Assembly: GCA_049890095.1 (NCBI GenBank)
Contig: JBMHCD010000007.1
Location: forward strand, 1 to 64,000
Reading direction: 5' to 3'
DNA: 64,000 bases
Source of the DNA: JABAYQ01 sp049890095
GTDB lineage: Bacteria; Bacteroidota; Bacteroidia; Flavobacteriales; UBA7312
Shown in pieces: positions 45,307 to 54,400 of this stretch; the stretch's first letter is position 1; the number at the start of each line of letters is the position of its first letter. The notes below the pieces were generated by a model. The model was not told the origin of the DNA, searched no databases, and saw only the letters and a program-made list of their open reading frames with translations. The position numbers and the translations under genes are program-made.

Positions 45307-46413
45307 TTGAATTTTAAAACGCACAAGACTCTTTTAACCTTGAGTAAAAACTTGTCAAAACGACCTACCTTTTTGTCTGATGATTTTTTGGGTGTTTTAG
45401 TTAAATATCATCAAAAAAATATTGCTCATTATTTTATAACTGCTCATGACAAAACCAGTGATAGCTTTATTTATGCTCAAAAGATTAGAATTGGAGGAAG
45501 GCAAATAAAAAGCTACAACGATAAAAATAATATTCAAAAACTACTCGCCTCTTATTTTTTTAGTTTTTTTTCGTTTAAAATTATTGGCTTTGGCAATAAC
45601 TTCTTAACTAACGAAACAAGTGTTTATTTAAACGGAAAATTAGAAGATTCTAATAAATTTTTAACTCGCTTAATTGACTTTGTTTCAAAAAAATATTGTG
45701 TTTCTAAACTTCTTTTTCCAGATCATTTTTTTAAACCTCTAAAAATCAAAGATCCAGTAAAAATTATTCCACAATTAATAAAAATAGAAGTTGATGAAGA
45801 AATGTCATTAGACATAAAACCTCATTGGAAGACATTTGATGATTATTATAATGACCTCAAAAAAAAGTATAAAAAAAGAATGCGAAACGTTCATTCAAAA
45901 AGCCAGTCTATACTATCCAGAAAACTAACTAAAAAGGACTTAATTTTTTATCAAAAAGATTTACAACGTTTATTTAATCAAGTTCGAGAATCCTCTTCTT
46001 TCTATAGTGTTCTCTTCAGCACCGATAGTTTTGTTGGTTTTAAAAAAATTGACAATCCTAAATCCGTTGTATACGGCTACTTTTTAGAAGAAAAACTAGT
46101 CGCTTTTAGTTCTGAATGGCAAGTTCAAGAAACGCTTTATTCCTACTTTATCGGTCTAGAATATCGTCTAAACAAAAAACATAGTATTTACGATAGGATG
46201 TTATATCAGACTATTGAAAATGGCATATTATTAAATGCTAAAAAAATTATTTTCGGAAGAACTGCTGCCGAATTCAAAAGTAATTTTGGTGCTGTACCAA
46301 AAAAATCTTACCTCTACATATATCTTAAAAATCCACTACTAAGGTTTATTTTAAGGCCTATTTTATCAAGAATTACACCAAAAAAGTGGATACAACGAAA
46401 TCCATTTAAATAG
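45307..46413 (+). CDS. GNAT/FemAB-like acyltransferase
   Basis: 368 residues starting at a TTG; no ATG precedes the conserved region. The C-terminal half (about 180-345) fits the acetyltransferase_6/FemAB-like group: a basic segment K-K-K-Y-K-K-R-M-R-N-V, a strand V-V-Y-G-Y-F-L-E-E-K-L-V-A-F-S-S, then Y-S-Y-F-I-G-L-E-Y-R. There is no signal peptide. It precedes neuABC on the same strand by 120 bp but has separate promoter signals, so a link with nonulosonate acylation is only suggested. Confidence 0.65.
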   Translation: MNFKTHKTLLTLSKNLSKRPTFLSDDFLGVLVKYHQKNIAHYFITAHDKTSDSFIYAQKIRIGGRQIKSYNDKNNIQKLLASYFFSFFSFKIIGFGNNFLTNETSVYLNGKLEDSNKFLTRLIDFVSKKYCVSKLLFPDHFFKPLKIKDPVKIIPQLIKIEVDEEMSLDIKPHWKTFDDYYNDLKKKYKKRMRNVHSKSQSILSRKLTKKDLIFYQKDLQRLFNQVRESSSFYSVLFSTDSFVGFKKIDNPKSVVYGYFLEEKLVAFSSEWQVQETLYSYFIGLEYRLNKKHSIYDRMLYQTIENGILLNAKKIIFGRTAAEFKSNFGAVPKKSYLYIYLKNPLLRFILRPILSRITPKKWIQRNPFK

Positions 46414-46523
46414 CATTTTTTACATAAAAACACTTAAAAACATTAAAAAAACGTTGATTTTTAATACTTTTTTAATGAAAATCTAAATTTTTTAAAAATT
46501 TCCTCTAGTTATAAATTTTATGA

Positions 46524-46531
46524 TAGTTTTG
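46524..46531 (+). promoter_or_regulatory. neuABC -7 element, 5 nt before the ATG
   Basis: TAGTTTTG, an exact TAnnTTTG, with 5 nt to the neuA ATG at 46537. The final G is also the first base of an in-frame GTG (46531), which the transcript would barely contain; this favours the ATG. Confidence 0.6.
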
Positions 46532-46536
46532 TGAAA

Positions 46537-47214
46537 ATGGATTTAAGTAATTTTTTGATTGTAATACCTGCAAGAGCAGGCTCTAAGCGGTTTAAAGGAA
46601 AAAATCGAGCTATTTTAGACAATAAACCTCTTATTTGTCATTCAATAGAATATGCACAAAACTTAGGTAATATTGACATCGTAATTTCTACTAACGATTC
46701 CTTAATCAAACCAATAGCAGAAAAATATAATGTGCCTTTAATCTGGAGAAATGAGCAGTTAAGTACAGACTACACTCCTACGATAGATGTTTTGCTCGAC
46801 GCGATTAATAAAGTAGATAAGAAATATAAATACATCATTTTACTGCAACCTACTAACCCGTTGAGGCCAAAAAACATTTTTGATGATTGCTTAGAAATGT
46901 TAAGCAAAAATGAACATGATTCTATTATTTCTGTTTCTAAAAACAGTTTAAAGTATGGTAAAATAGATAATGGTATTTTCAAGCCTTTGAATTATGGTTT
47001 TGGTCAAAGAAGTCAAGATTTAGATTCTATATTTTTCGAAAATGGTTTACTATATATTATCCCTACCACTATTTTAGAGAAAAATACTATTATGTCAGAA
47101 AATCCACAAGCTTTAATTGTAAATCATCCCTTTGCAAGTGTCGATATAGACTATGAAGAAGACTTAATTTGGGCTGAATATTTATTAAAAAAATATCCGA
47201 ATGAAAACGTTTGA
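46537..47214 (+). CDS. neuA: acylneuraminate cytidylyltransferase
   Basis: 225 residues. It activates a nonulosonic acid to its CMP form. The nucleotide-binding N-terminus I-P-A-R-A-G-S-K-R-F-K-G-K-N is the family signature; L-L-Q-P-T-N-P-L-R and D-I-D-Y-E-E-D follow. Its end overlaps neuB by 14 bp. With neuB and neuC it encodes a complete route from UDP-GlcNAc to a CMP-sugar. Whether the product is N-acetylneuraminate or a legionaminate-type sugar cannot be told from sequence alone. Confidence 0.92.
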   Translation: MDLSNFLIVIPARAGSKRFKGKNRAILDNKPLICHSIEYAQNLGNIDIVISTNDSLIKPIAEKYNVPLIWRNEQLSTDYTPTIDVLLDAINKVDKKYKYIILLQPTNPLRPKNIFDDCLEMLSKNEHDSIISVSKNSLKYGKIDNGIFKPLNYGFGQRSQDLDSIFFENGLLYIIPTTILEKNTIMSENPQALIVNHPFASVDIDYEEDLIWAEYLLKKYPNENV

Positions 47215-48238
47215 AATAGCAGGTCGTAAAATAGGCCCATCATATCCTCCTTTAGTAATTGCTGAAATAGGCATTAATCATAATGGAAGTATTCAAGTAG
47301 CAAAAGAAATGGTCGATGCTGCTCATAGAGCTGGAGCAGAAGTAATAAAGCATCAAACTCATATTGTTGAGGATGAAATGAGTGGAGCTGCAAAAAAAGT
47401 AATTCCAGGAAATGCTGACATCTCTATTTTTGACATTATGAAAAATTGTTCTCTCAATTATGAGGATGAACTGGAGTTAAAAAATTATGTGGAAAATAAA
47501 GGTCTAATCTTTATTAGCACTCCTTTTTCTAGAGCCGCTGCAGATCGACTTGAAAGTTGGAATGTAAAAGCTTACAAAATTGGTTCTGGTGAATGCAATA
47601 ATTATCCATTATTAGAACACATTGCCCAATTTAACAAACCTGTAATTTTAAGCACAGGAATGAACACTATAGCCAGCGTAAAAAAAGCTGTTAATATTTT
47701 TAAAAAATACAAAGTGAATTTGGCACTTTTACATACTACAAATTTGTATCCTACTCCTAATAATTTAGTTCGATTGGGTGCAATGCAAGAATTAAGTGAT
47801 GCTTTTCCAGATTATGTTTATGGGCTTTCTGATCACACTATAAGTAATCACGCCTGTTTTGGAGCTGTTGCTTTAGGAGCGTCAATACTAGAGCGACATT
47901 TTACTGACCATATGCAAAGAACCGGCCCAGATATTGTATGCTCAATGGACGAACAAAATTGTAAAGAACTAATAGAAGGTTCTAAAATAATATGGCAACA
48001 AAGCGGAGGAAAAAAAGTACCTGCAAAAGAAGAACAAGTTACCATAGACTTTGCTTTTGCTACAGTTTGTACCATTAAAAATATATCCAAAGGAGAAACG
48101 TTTTCGAAAGATAATATATGGGTAAAAAGACCTGGAACAGGAGCTATTTTAGCAGAGCATTTTAATTCTTTAATTGGAAAAAAAGCTCTTAGGGATATCA
48201 ATAATGACGAACAATTAGATTGGACAGATTTTGAATAG
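47201..48238 (+). CDS. neuB: N-acetylneuraminate (or related) synthase
   Basis: 345 residues. It condenses phosphoenolpyruvate with an N-acyl-mannosamine-type sugar. The TIM barrel contains E-I-G-I-N-H-N-G, S-T-P-F-S, K-I-G-S-G-E and G-L-S-D-H-T; a C-terminal antifreeze-like SAF domain spans about 285-345. The end overlaps neuC by 8 bp. Confidence 0.95.
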   Translation: MKTFEIAGRKIGPSYPPLVIAEIGINHNGSIQVAKEMVDAAHRAGAEVIKHQTHIVEDEMSGAAKKVIPGNADISIFDIMKNCSLNYEDELELKNYVENKGLIFISTPFSRAAADRLESWNVKAYKIGSGECNNYPLLEHIAQFNKPVILSTGMNTIASVKKAVNIFKKYKVNLALLHTTNLYPTPNNLVRLGAMQELSDAFPDYVYGLSDHTISNHACFGAVALGASILERHFTDHMQRTGPDIVCSMDEQNCKELIEGSKIIWQQSGGKKVPAKEEQVTIDFAFATVCTIKNISKGETFSKDNIWVKRPGTGAILAEHFNSLIGKKALRDINNDEQLDWTDFE

Positions 48239-49364
48239 CATAAATAAAAAAATTCTTTTTTTGAGTGGCACAAGAGCTGATTTTGGAAAATTAAAATCTT
48301 TAATTAGAATAACACAAAACGCATCTAACTTTGAAGCTCATATTTTTGTAACAGGTATGCACTTACAAAAGAAATATGGATATACAGTAAACGAAATAGA
48401 AAAGTCTGGGTTTAAAAATATTTACACCTTTGAAAACCATACTGCTGAATCGACAATGGACTTAACCCTCTCCAAAACTATCGAAGGTTTGTCGTCTTAC
48501 ATCAAATCTTTGCAGCCTGATCTAATTGTTGTTCATGGAGATCGTGTTGAAGCTTTGGCAGGTGCTATTGTAGGCTCATTAAATAATATTTTAGTTGGAC
48601 ACATTGAAGGAGGAGAACTATCTGGAACTATTGATGAATTAATAAGGCATTCTGTTAGTAAAATGAGTCATATTCATTTTGTGTCAAATAATGAAGCAAA
48701 AAGTCGACTAATTCAGATGGGAGAGCTAGAAGATCATATTTATATAATTGGGTCGCCAGATTTAGACATCATGTTTTCGTCCGAACTTCCTAGTATTAAT
48801 ACAGTTAAAGAATATTATAACATTCCCTTTAAAAATTATTCTTTAGTAATGATGCATCCTGTTACGACAGAATTGAATCAAGTAGAATATCAGTCTAAAA
48901 ATCTTGTTAATGCTCTTCTAAAAACGAAAGAAAATTTTGTGTTGATATACCCTAACAACGATATGGGTTCTTCAAAAATCATTCAAGTTTACGAACAGTT
49001 AAAAGATCAACCAAACTTTAAAGTTTTCCCTTCATTAAGGTTTGAGTATTTTTTAGTTCTATTAAAAAATTGTCAGTATATGATTGGAAACAGCAGTGCT
49101 GGTGTAAGAGAAACTCCATATTATAATATTGCTAGTGTAAATATTGGCACAAGACAACAAAACAGAGCAAAAAATGATTCTATAATAAACTGCGGTTATT
49201 CTGAAGCAGAAATTTTGGCTGCTATTAAAAAGACTAAATCTCCCATTACAACCAAAAACAAAACTTCTTTTGGAATGGGAAATAGTGATGAATTATTTTA
49301 TTCTATTTTAAACACCGAATCCATTTGGAATATCCCATGTCAAAAACAATTTAATGATCTTTAA
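48231..49364 (+). CDS. neuC: UDP-N-acetylglucosamine 2-epimerase, hydrolysing
   Basis: 377 residues. It releases N-acetylmannosamine (or a related sugar) from its UDP form. Motifs: S-G-T-R-A-D-F-G-K-L, V-H-G-D-R-V-E-A-L-A, G-H-I-E-G-G-E, D-E-L-I-R-H-S-V-S-K and M-I-G-N-S-S-A-G. Translation must begin at the TTG at 48231, inside the neuB stop region (TTGAATAG); no other start fits. It is followed 7 bp later by the rhodanese-thioredoxin lipoprotein gene. Confidence 0.93.
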   Translation: MNSINKKILFLSGTRADFGKLKSLIRITQNASNFEAHIFVTGMHLQKKYGYTVNEIEKSGFKNIYTFENHTAESTMDLTLSKTIEGLSSYIKSLQPDLIVVHGDRVEALAGAIVGSLNNILVGHIEGGELSGTIDELIRHSVSKMSHIHFVSNNEAKSRLIQMGELEDHIYIIGSPDLDIMFSSELPSINTVKEYYNIPFKNYSLVMMHPVTTELNQVEYQSKNLVNALLKTKENFVLIYPNNDMGSSKIIQVYEQLKDQPNFKVFPSLRFEYFLVLLKNCQYMIGNSSAGVRETPYYNIASVNIGTRQQNRAKNDSIINCGYSEAEILAAIKKTKSPITTKNKTSFGMGNSDELFYSILNTESIWNIPCQKQFNDL

Positions 49365-49371
49365 AAAAATT

Positions 49372-50076
49372 ATGAAATATCTAATTGCCATTTTTTGTGG
49401 AATTACCACTTTCGTTTCTTGTGGTCAAAAAAATTCCGAAATAAAAAGTTTAGACCCTATTGCATTTAAAAATGCGATAAATGAAAATGCAATCATTTTA
49501 GATGTACGAACACCCCAGGAAGTAAGTTCAGGAATGATTGGGGGTGCAAGCACTTTGGATTTTTACTCAGAAAATTTTGAAAACTCATTAGCTTTAATTC
49601 AAAAAGACAAAGAGGTATTTGTGTACTGCTTAAGCGGAGGTAGAAGCTCTAAAGCTGCAAAAAAATTAGTTGAATTAGGTCAGCATAAAGTGTACAATCT
49701 TAAAGGTGGAATACGAGCATGGAAAAAAGAAAACCTGCCTATAACTGAAAATCAAAATACTTCTATAGAAAATCAAGCCATTGTAATTAGCCAAGACAGT
49801 TTAAATGCAATTATATATGAACATAATACCGTTTTAGTTGCTTTTCAAACTAAATGGTGTGCACCTTGTCGAAAAATGGAACCAATAATAGACTCTTTAG
49901 AACTTAACAATGCAAGGGTACATTTTTTAAAAATAGATATGGACAAAAACGATGCTTTAGCTAAAAATATGAATGTAGAAAGCATTCCTACCTTTCTGAT
50001 TTTCAAAAACCAAAAGGAAATTTGGAGGTCGAGCGGAATTCAGACTATGGAGAAACTAAGCTCTCTCCTGCAATAA
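49372..50076 (+). CDS. rhodanese-thioredoxin fusion lipoprotein
   Basis: 234 residues from the ATG at 49372; a start at 49354 would overlap neuC. The lipobox T-F-V-S-C gives Cys17 as the lipidated residue. The rhodanese domain (about 25-125) has an active cysteine, Cys86 (Y-C-L-S-G-G-R-S), and D-V-R-T-P-Q-E. The thioredoxin domain (about 138-234) has W-C-A-P-C (Cys163/Cys166) and the cis-Pro S-I-P-T. It probably acts in periplasmic sulfur or redox handling. The 3' end overlaps the convergent hydrolase gene by 21 bp. Confidence 0.88.
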   Translation: MKYLIAIFCGITTFVSCGQKNSEIKSLDPIAFKNAINENAIILDVRTPQEVSSGMIGGASTLDFYSENFENSLALIQKDKEVFVYCLSGGRSSKAAKKLVELGQHKVYNLKGGIRAWKKENLPITENQNTSIENQAIVISQDSLNAIIYEHNTVLVAFQTKWCAPCRKMEPIIDSLELNNARVHFLKIDMDKNDALAKNMNVESIPTFLIFKNQKEIWRSSGIQTMEKLSSLLQ

Positions 50077-50844
50077 AAACTCTAATGTTTTTTGATTAAA
50101 AATAAGCGGTTGATCATTATTTGCAATATGTCCAGACTTTGGAACTTTAAACAAAGTGCAATTAATCCTGGAACTCACAAATTCTTTGATATGATTTACA
50201 AATAAATGATCTTCTTCGCCACTTATAAAAAGTGTTGGTTTGTTTATGGTAAGATCTGAAAACTCTTTAATGGACTTTCTGACTTCTGGCAATAATGTAA
50301 GCCATCTTTTAAATACTTTATGTCTAATTTTTTTGGCTTCTCCTATAAAAAGCAATCTTGATTGCCTATGATTTTGTTTAGGCATAATGATATATGCAAA
50401 AAGTTTATATAAAATAATTGGAGGAATGAACCCCTTAATTAAGTCAGCCAAGTACAATAAAAAATTCGTTCGAAAAGATAATTTCGTAATTGCCCCACAA
50501 AGAATCATTTTATTAACTCTATGAGGATAATCCTTTGAAATTTTGGTAGCTAAAATTGTTCCTAACGATACTCCTATAAAATTTGCCTTTTTTATCTTCA
50601 AAAGGTCCATTACATCCAAAATATCTTGAGTTGCCATCTCCAGGTCATAGTTTTTTGGCAAAATAGTTTCATTCGATTTACCATGACCCCTTAAATCAAT
50701 AAACAAAAGATTAAAGTGCTCCTTAAAAAACCTCATTTGCTTATGCCAAATGATACTGCTACCTCCAGCACCATGAACAAATGTAATCCATTGATCGCAT
50801 CCTTCTTTTAAAAGCGTATTGTAATATATTAACTTGTTATTCAA
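50056..50844 (-). CDS. alpha/beta hydrolase
   Basis: 262 residues. Fold motifs are H-G-A-G-G near 24, D-L-R-G-H-G-K-S near 50, the nucleophile elbow G-V-S-L-G (Ser93), acid Asp212 (S-G-E-E-D-H) and His239 (K-S-G-H). The substrate is unknown. The start is TTG at 50844, the only initiator giving the full fold; an exact -7 element is 19 nt upstream. Confidence 0.87.
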   Translation of the reverse strand: MNNKLIYYNTLLKEGCDQWITFVHGAGGSSIIWHKQMRFFKEHFNLLFIDLRGHGKSNETILPKNYDLEMATQDILDVMDLLKIKKANFIGVSLGTILATKISKDYPHRVNKMILCGAITKLSFRTNFLLYLADLIKGFIPPIILYKLFAYIIMPKQNHRQSRLLFIGEAKKIRHKVFKRWLTLLPEVRKSIKEFSDLTINKPTLFISGEEDHLFVNHIKEFVSSRINCTLFKVPKSGHIANNDQPLIFNQKTLEFLLQERA

Positions 50845-50863
50845 AAGTTTACCCTTAAAGGAA

Positions 50864-50871
50864 CAAATTTA
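50864..50871 (-). promoter_or_regulatory. alpha/beta hydrolase -7 element
   Basis: TAAATTTG on the minus strand, 19 nt before the TTG start codon. It supports the TTG as initiator, since any other in-frame start would lie further into the fold. Confidence 0.5.
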
Positions 50872-50952
50872 AAGAAATTTAAAATGGTATTAAAAAACAT
50901 GTTTCATTAAAAAACAAAAAACTGATATCTGTGGGAATGCTAAAAAATTCAA

Positions 50953-50983
50953 TTGTATATCTCCTTTTCTATAATTACTTTTG
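50953..50983 (+). promoter_or_regulatory. promoter of the RidA-ileS operon
   Basis: TTG (50953-50955), a 20-nt spacer, then TACTTTTG (50976-50983), 22 nt before the RidA-family ATG. Together with the sdh promoter it is the best two-element match in the window. Confidence 0.75.
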
Positions 50984-51005
50984 AATCTTAAATTTACATA
51001 GTGTT

Positions 51006-51425
51006 ATGAGTAGTAAAAAAATAGAATCAAGCAAAGCTCCCGAACCAGTTGGTTTGTATCCTCACGCTAGGCAACATGGAAATCTTTTATTCTTATCTGG
51101 TGTCGGCCCTAGAGAAAGAGGAACTAAAAAAATTCCTGGTGTTGAGCTAGACGAAAATGGAAATATTCTTTCTTACGATATTGCTACTCAGTGTAGATCG
51201 GTTTTCAACAATATCAAAACAATAGTTGAGGAAAGTGGTTCGTCTTGGGACAAAATAATTGATGTTACTGTTTTCTTAACCAATATGAAAGACGACTTTA
51301 AAATTTATAATGAAATTTATGCCGAATACTTTGAAAGCAATCAGCCTTGTAGAACAACCTTAGAGATAAACTGTCTTCCTACACCAATTGCTATAGAATT
51401 AAAAGTAATTGCAACACTAGATTAA
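51006..51425 (+). CDS. RidA-superfamily protein, probable 2-aminomuconate deaminase
   Basis: 139 residues of the Rid fold. The stretch P-V-G-L-Y-P-H-A-R, L-F-L-S-G-V-G-P-R-E-R-G and C-R-T-T-L-E-I is closer to the 2-aminomuconate deaminases (AmnD/NbaF) of tryptophan and nitrobenzoate catabolism than to ordinary RidA, where S-G-Q-I-P is usual. It would act after the aldehyde dehydrogenase encoded near 28.6 kb. Its stop overlaps the ileS start by 1 bp (TAATG), an unexpected partner. If the catabolic assignment is wrong, it would be a general imine deaminase. Confidence 0.8.
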   Translation: MSSKKIESSKAPEPVGLYPHARQHGNLLFLSGVGPRERGTKKIPGVELDENGNILSYDIATQCRSVFNNIKTIVEESGSSWDKIIDVTVFLTNMKDDFKIYNEIYAEYFESNQPCRTTLEINCLPTPIAIELKVIATLD

Positions 51426-54400
51426 TGAGTAAATACAAAGAATATAGTCATTTAGATTTGGCTAAAACAAATCAAAACGTTTTAGACCAATGGACAAAAA
51501 ACAATACTTTCCAAAAAAGTGTTGATACTCGTAAAAACAATCCTTCATTCACTTTTTATGAAGGACCTCCATCAGCTAATGGTCTTCCAGGAATTCATCA
51601 CGTAATGGGAAGAACTATCAAAGATATTTTTTGTCGATTTAAAACCTTAGAAGGATACAAAGTGAATCGTAAGGCTGGATGGGACACCCACGGCCTTCCT
51701 GTTGAACTTGGAGTCGAAAAAGAATTAGGGATCACAAAAGAAGACATCGGTAAATCTATTTCTATCGAGGAGTATAACCAAAAATGTCGAACCAATGTGA
51801 TGAAATTCAAAAACATATGGGAAGACTTAACCCATAAGATGGGCTATTGGGTGGATATGAGCGACCCTTATATTACATACGACAACAAATACATTGAATC
51901 TGTTTGGTGGCTTCTTAGCCAAATGGACAAAAAAGATATGCTGTACAAAGGGCATACCATACAACCATTTTCTCCAAAAGCTGGAACTGGCTTAAGCTCG
52001 CACGAATTAAATCAGCCTGGCTGTTATAAAGATGTAAAAGACTTATCTGCTGTTGCTCAGTTTTTAGTAGTAAAAAACGGTGATTCTAACTTTCTTTATG
52101 GAAATGCTTGGGCAGATGTTTACCTTTTAGCTTGGACAACTACCCCTTGGACTCTTCCTTCAAATACAGCATTAGCAGTTGGTAAAAAAATTGATTATTT
52201 AGTAGTTAACACATTCAATTCATACACTCATAAAGCAATTACGGTAATTGTCGCTAAAGCTTTATTTTCTAAATATTTCCCAGAAAAAAATAAGGCTCTC
52301 TCTTTGGATAATTACAATCCAGGAGATAAAAATATTCCTTATCAAATAGTACATGAGATAAACGGGCAGCAATTAGAGGGTTTAAGGTATGAACAACTAC
52401 TTCCTTACGCTCAGCCTAAAGATGGTGATGCTTTTAAGGTTTTGATAGGAGACTTTGTTACTACCGAAGATGGAACTGGTATTGTTCATCTTGCACCAAG
52501 TTTTGGTGCTGATGATAATCTTGTTGCCAAACAAAATGGTATTGGTTCTTTAACTCTAGTAAACACACAAGGACAATTTACCGATGAAGTTACTGATTTA
52601 GCAGGAATGTATGTGAAAAATGAATTTTACGATCAAGAAAACAAACCTGAAAAATCGGCTGATATACTAATAACGATCAAGCTAAAAGAGGAAAATAAAT
52701 GCTTCAAAACAGAGAAATATGAGCATTCATACCCTCATTGTTGGCGAACGGATAAACCAATTTTATATTACCCATTAGAAAGCTGGTTTGTAAAAACTAC
52801 TGCCGCTAAAGAAAGAATGGTAGAACTCAACAAATCTATTAATTGGAAGCCCGAATCAACTGGAGAAGGCAGGTTCGGTAATTGGCTAGAAAATTTAGTT
52901 GATTGGAATTTGTCCCGATCTAGATTTTGGGGAATTCCTTTACCTATTTGGATTAGTGAAAATGGTTCTGAACAAATTTGTATTGGCTCATTAGAACAGC
53001 TTAAAAGTGAAATTGAAAAGTCTATAGAAGCTGGTTTTATGAAAAAAAATCCTCTAAACGATTTTAAACCGGGAGATATGTCAGATAAAAACTATTCTTC
53101 ATTTGACTTACATAGACCACATGTTGATCATATTATCTTATGTTCTCCAAGTGGTATGCCCATGAAAAGAGAATTAGACCTCATAGATGTTTGGTTTGAC
53201 TCAGGCTCAATGCCTTATGCACAACTACATTATCCATTTGAAAATAAAGAAACTTTCGAAAATTCTTTTCCAGCAGACTTTATTGCTGAGGGCGTTGATC
53301 AAACTAGAGGTTGGTTCTTCACATTACATGCTATTTCTTCTATTTTATTTGATAAAGTAGCATTCAAAAACGTAGTTTCCAACGGACTTGTTTTAGACAA
53401 AAAAGGAAACAAAATGTCTAAACGATTAGGAAATGCAACAGATCCTTTCGAAACATTATCTAAATACGGTGCCGATGCAACAAGGTGGTACATGATAAGC
53501 AATGCACAACCATGGGACAACCTAAAATTTGATCTAGAAGGTTTGGATGAAATCAGAAGAAAGTTTTTTGGCACCTTGTACAATACCTATGCATTTTTTG
53601 CTTTATACGCTAACATTGATGGCTTTGGATATAAAGAAAAAGATATTAGCATTGAACAGAGGCCAGAAATTGATCGTTGGATTTTATCCGAATTAAATAG
53701 CTTAATTAAAGAAACTGGTAACTATTATCAAAGCTATGAGCCTACCAAAGCGGCAAGAGCAATTCAACAATTTGTTAATGACAACCTTAGCAACTGGTAT
53801 GTAAGGTTATGTCGAAGACGTTTTTGGAAAGGAGATTATCAACAAGATAAAATATCCGCTTATCAAACGCTTTACACTTGCTTAAATAACATCGCTATTA
53901 TTTCTAGCCCTATAGCTCCATTTTTTATGGATCAGTTATTTAACGATTTAAACAAAGTAAGTAAAAAAACGGATGTAGAATCCGTTCATCTATGCACTTT
54001 CCCAGAGTTCAAACAAGAGCTAATTGATCAAGAATTAGAACAAAGAATGAGATTAGCTCAAGACCTTACCTCATTGGTATTTTCGTTAAGAAAAAAAGAA
54101 CGAATACGAGTTCGTCAACCTCTTCAAAAAATGATGGTTCCAATCCAAAATGATAAATTCAAAAAACAAGTAAATTCTATCTCTTCTTTAGTTTTAGCAG
54201 AAGTAAATGTTAAAACCCTTGAGTTTATGGATTCTGAATCTGGAATTTTAGTTAAAAAAATAAAGCCTAACTTTAAAACTCTAGGCCCAAAATTTGGTAG
54301 AAATATGAAGTCTATTGCTGCTGAAATTAATCTATTTGACAGTGATGATATTAAACAAATAGAACAAAAAGGTTTTTCTGAAATAAATGTTAACAACGAA

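Noticed and set aside
45307..49364. Possible capsule or exopolysaccharide island around neuABC
   Set aside because: No glycosyltransferase, polymerase, flippase or export gene is present, and the neighbours are housekeeping genes.
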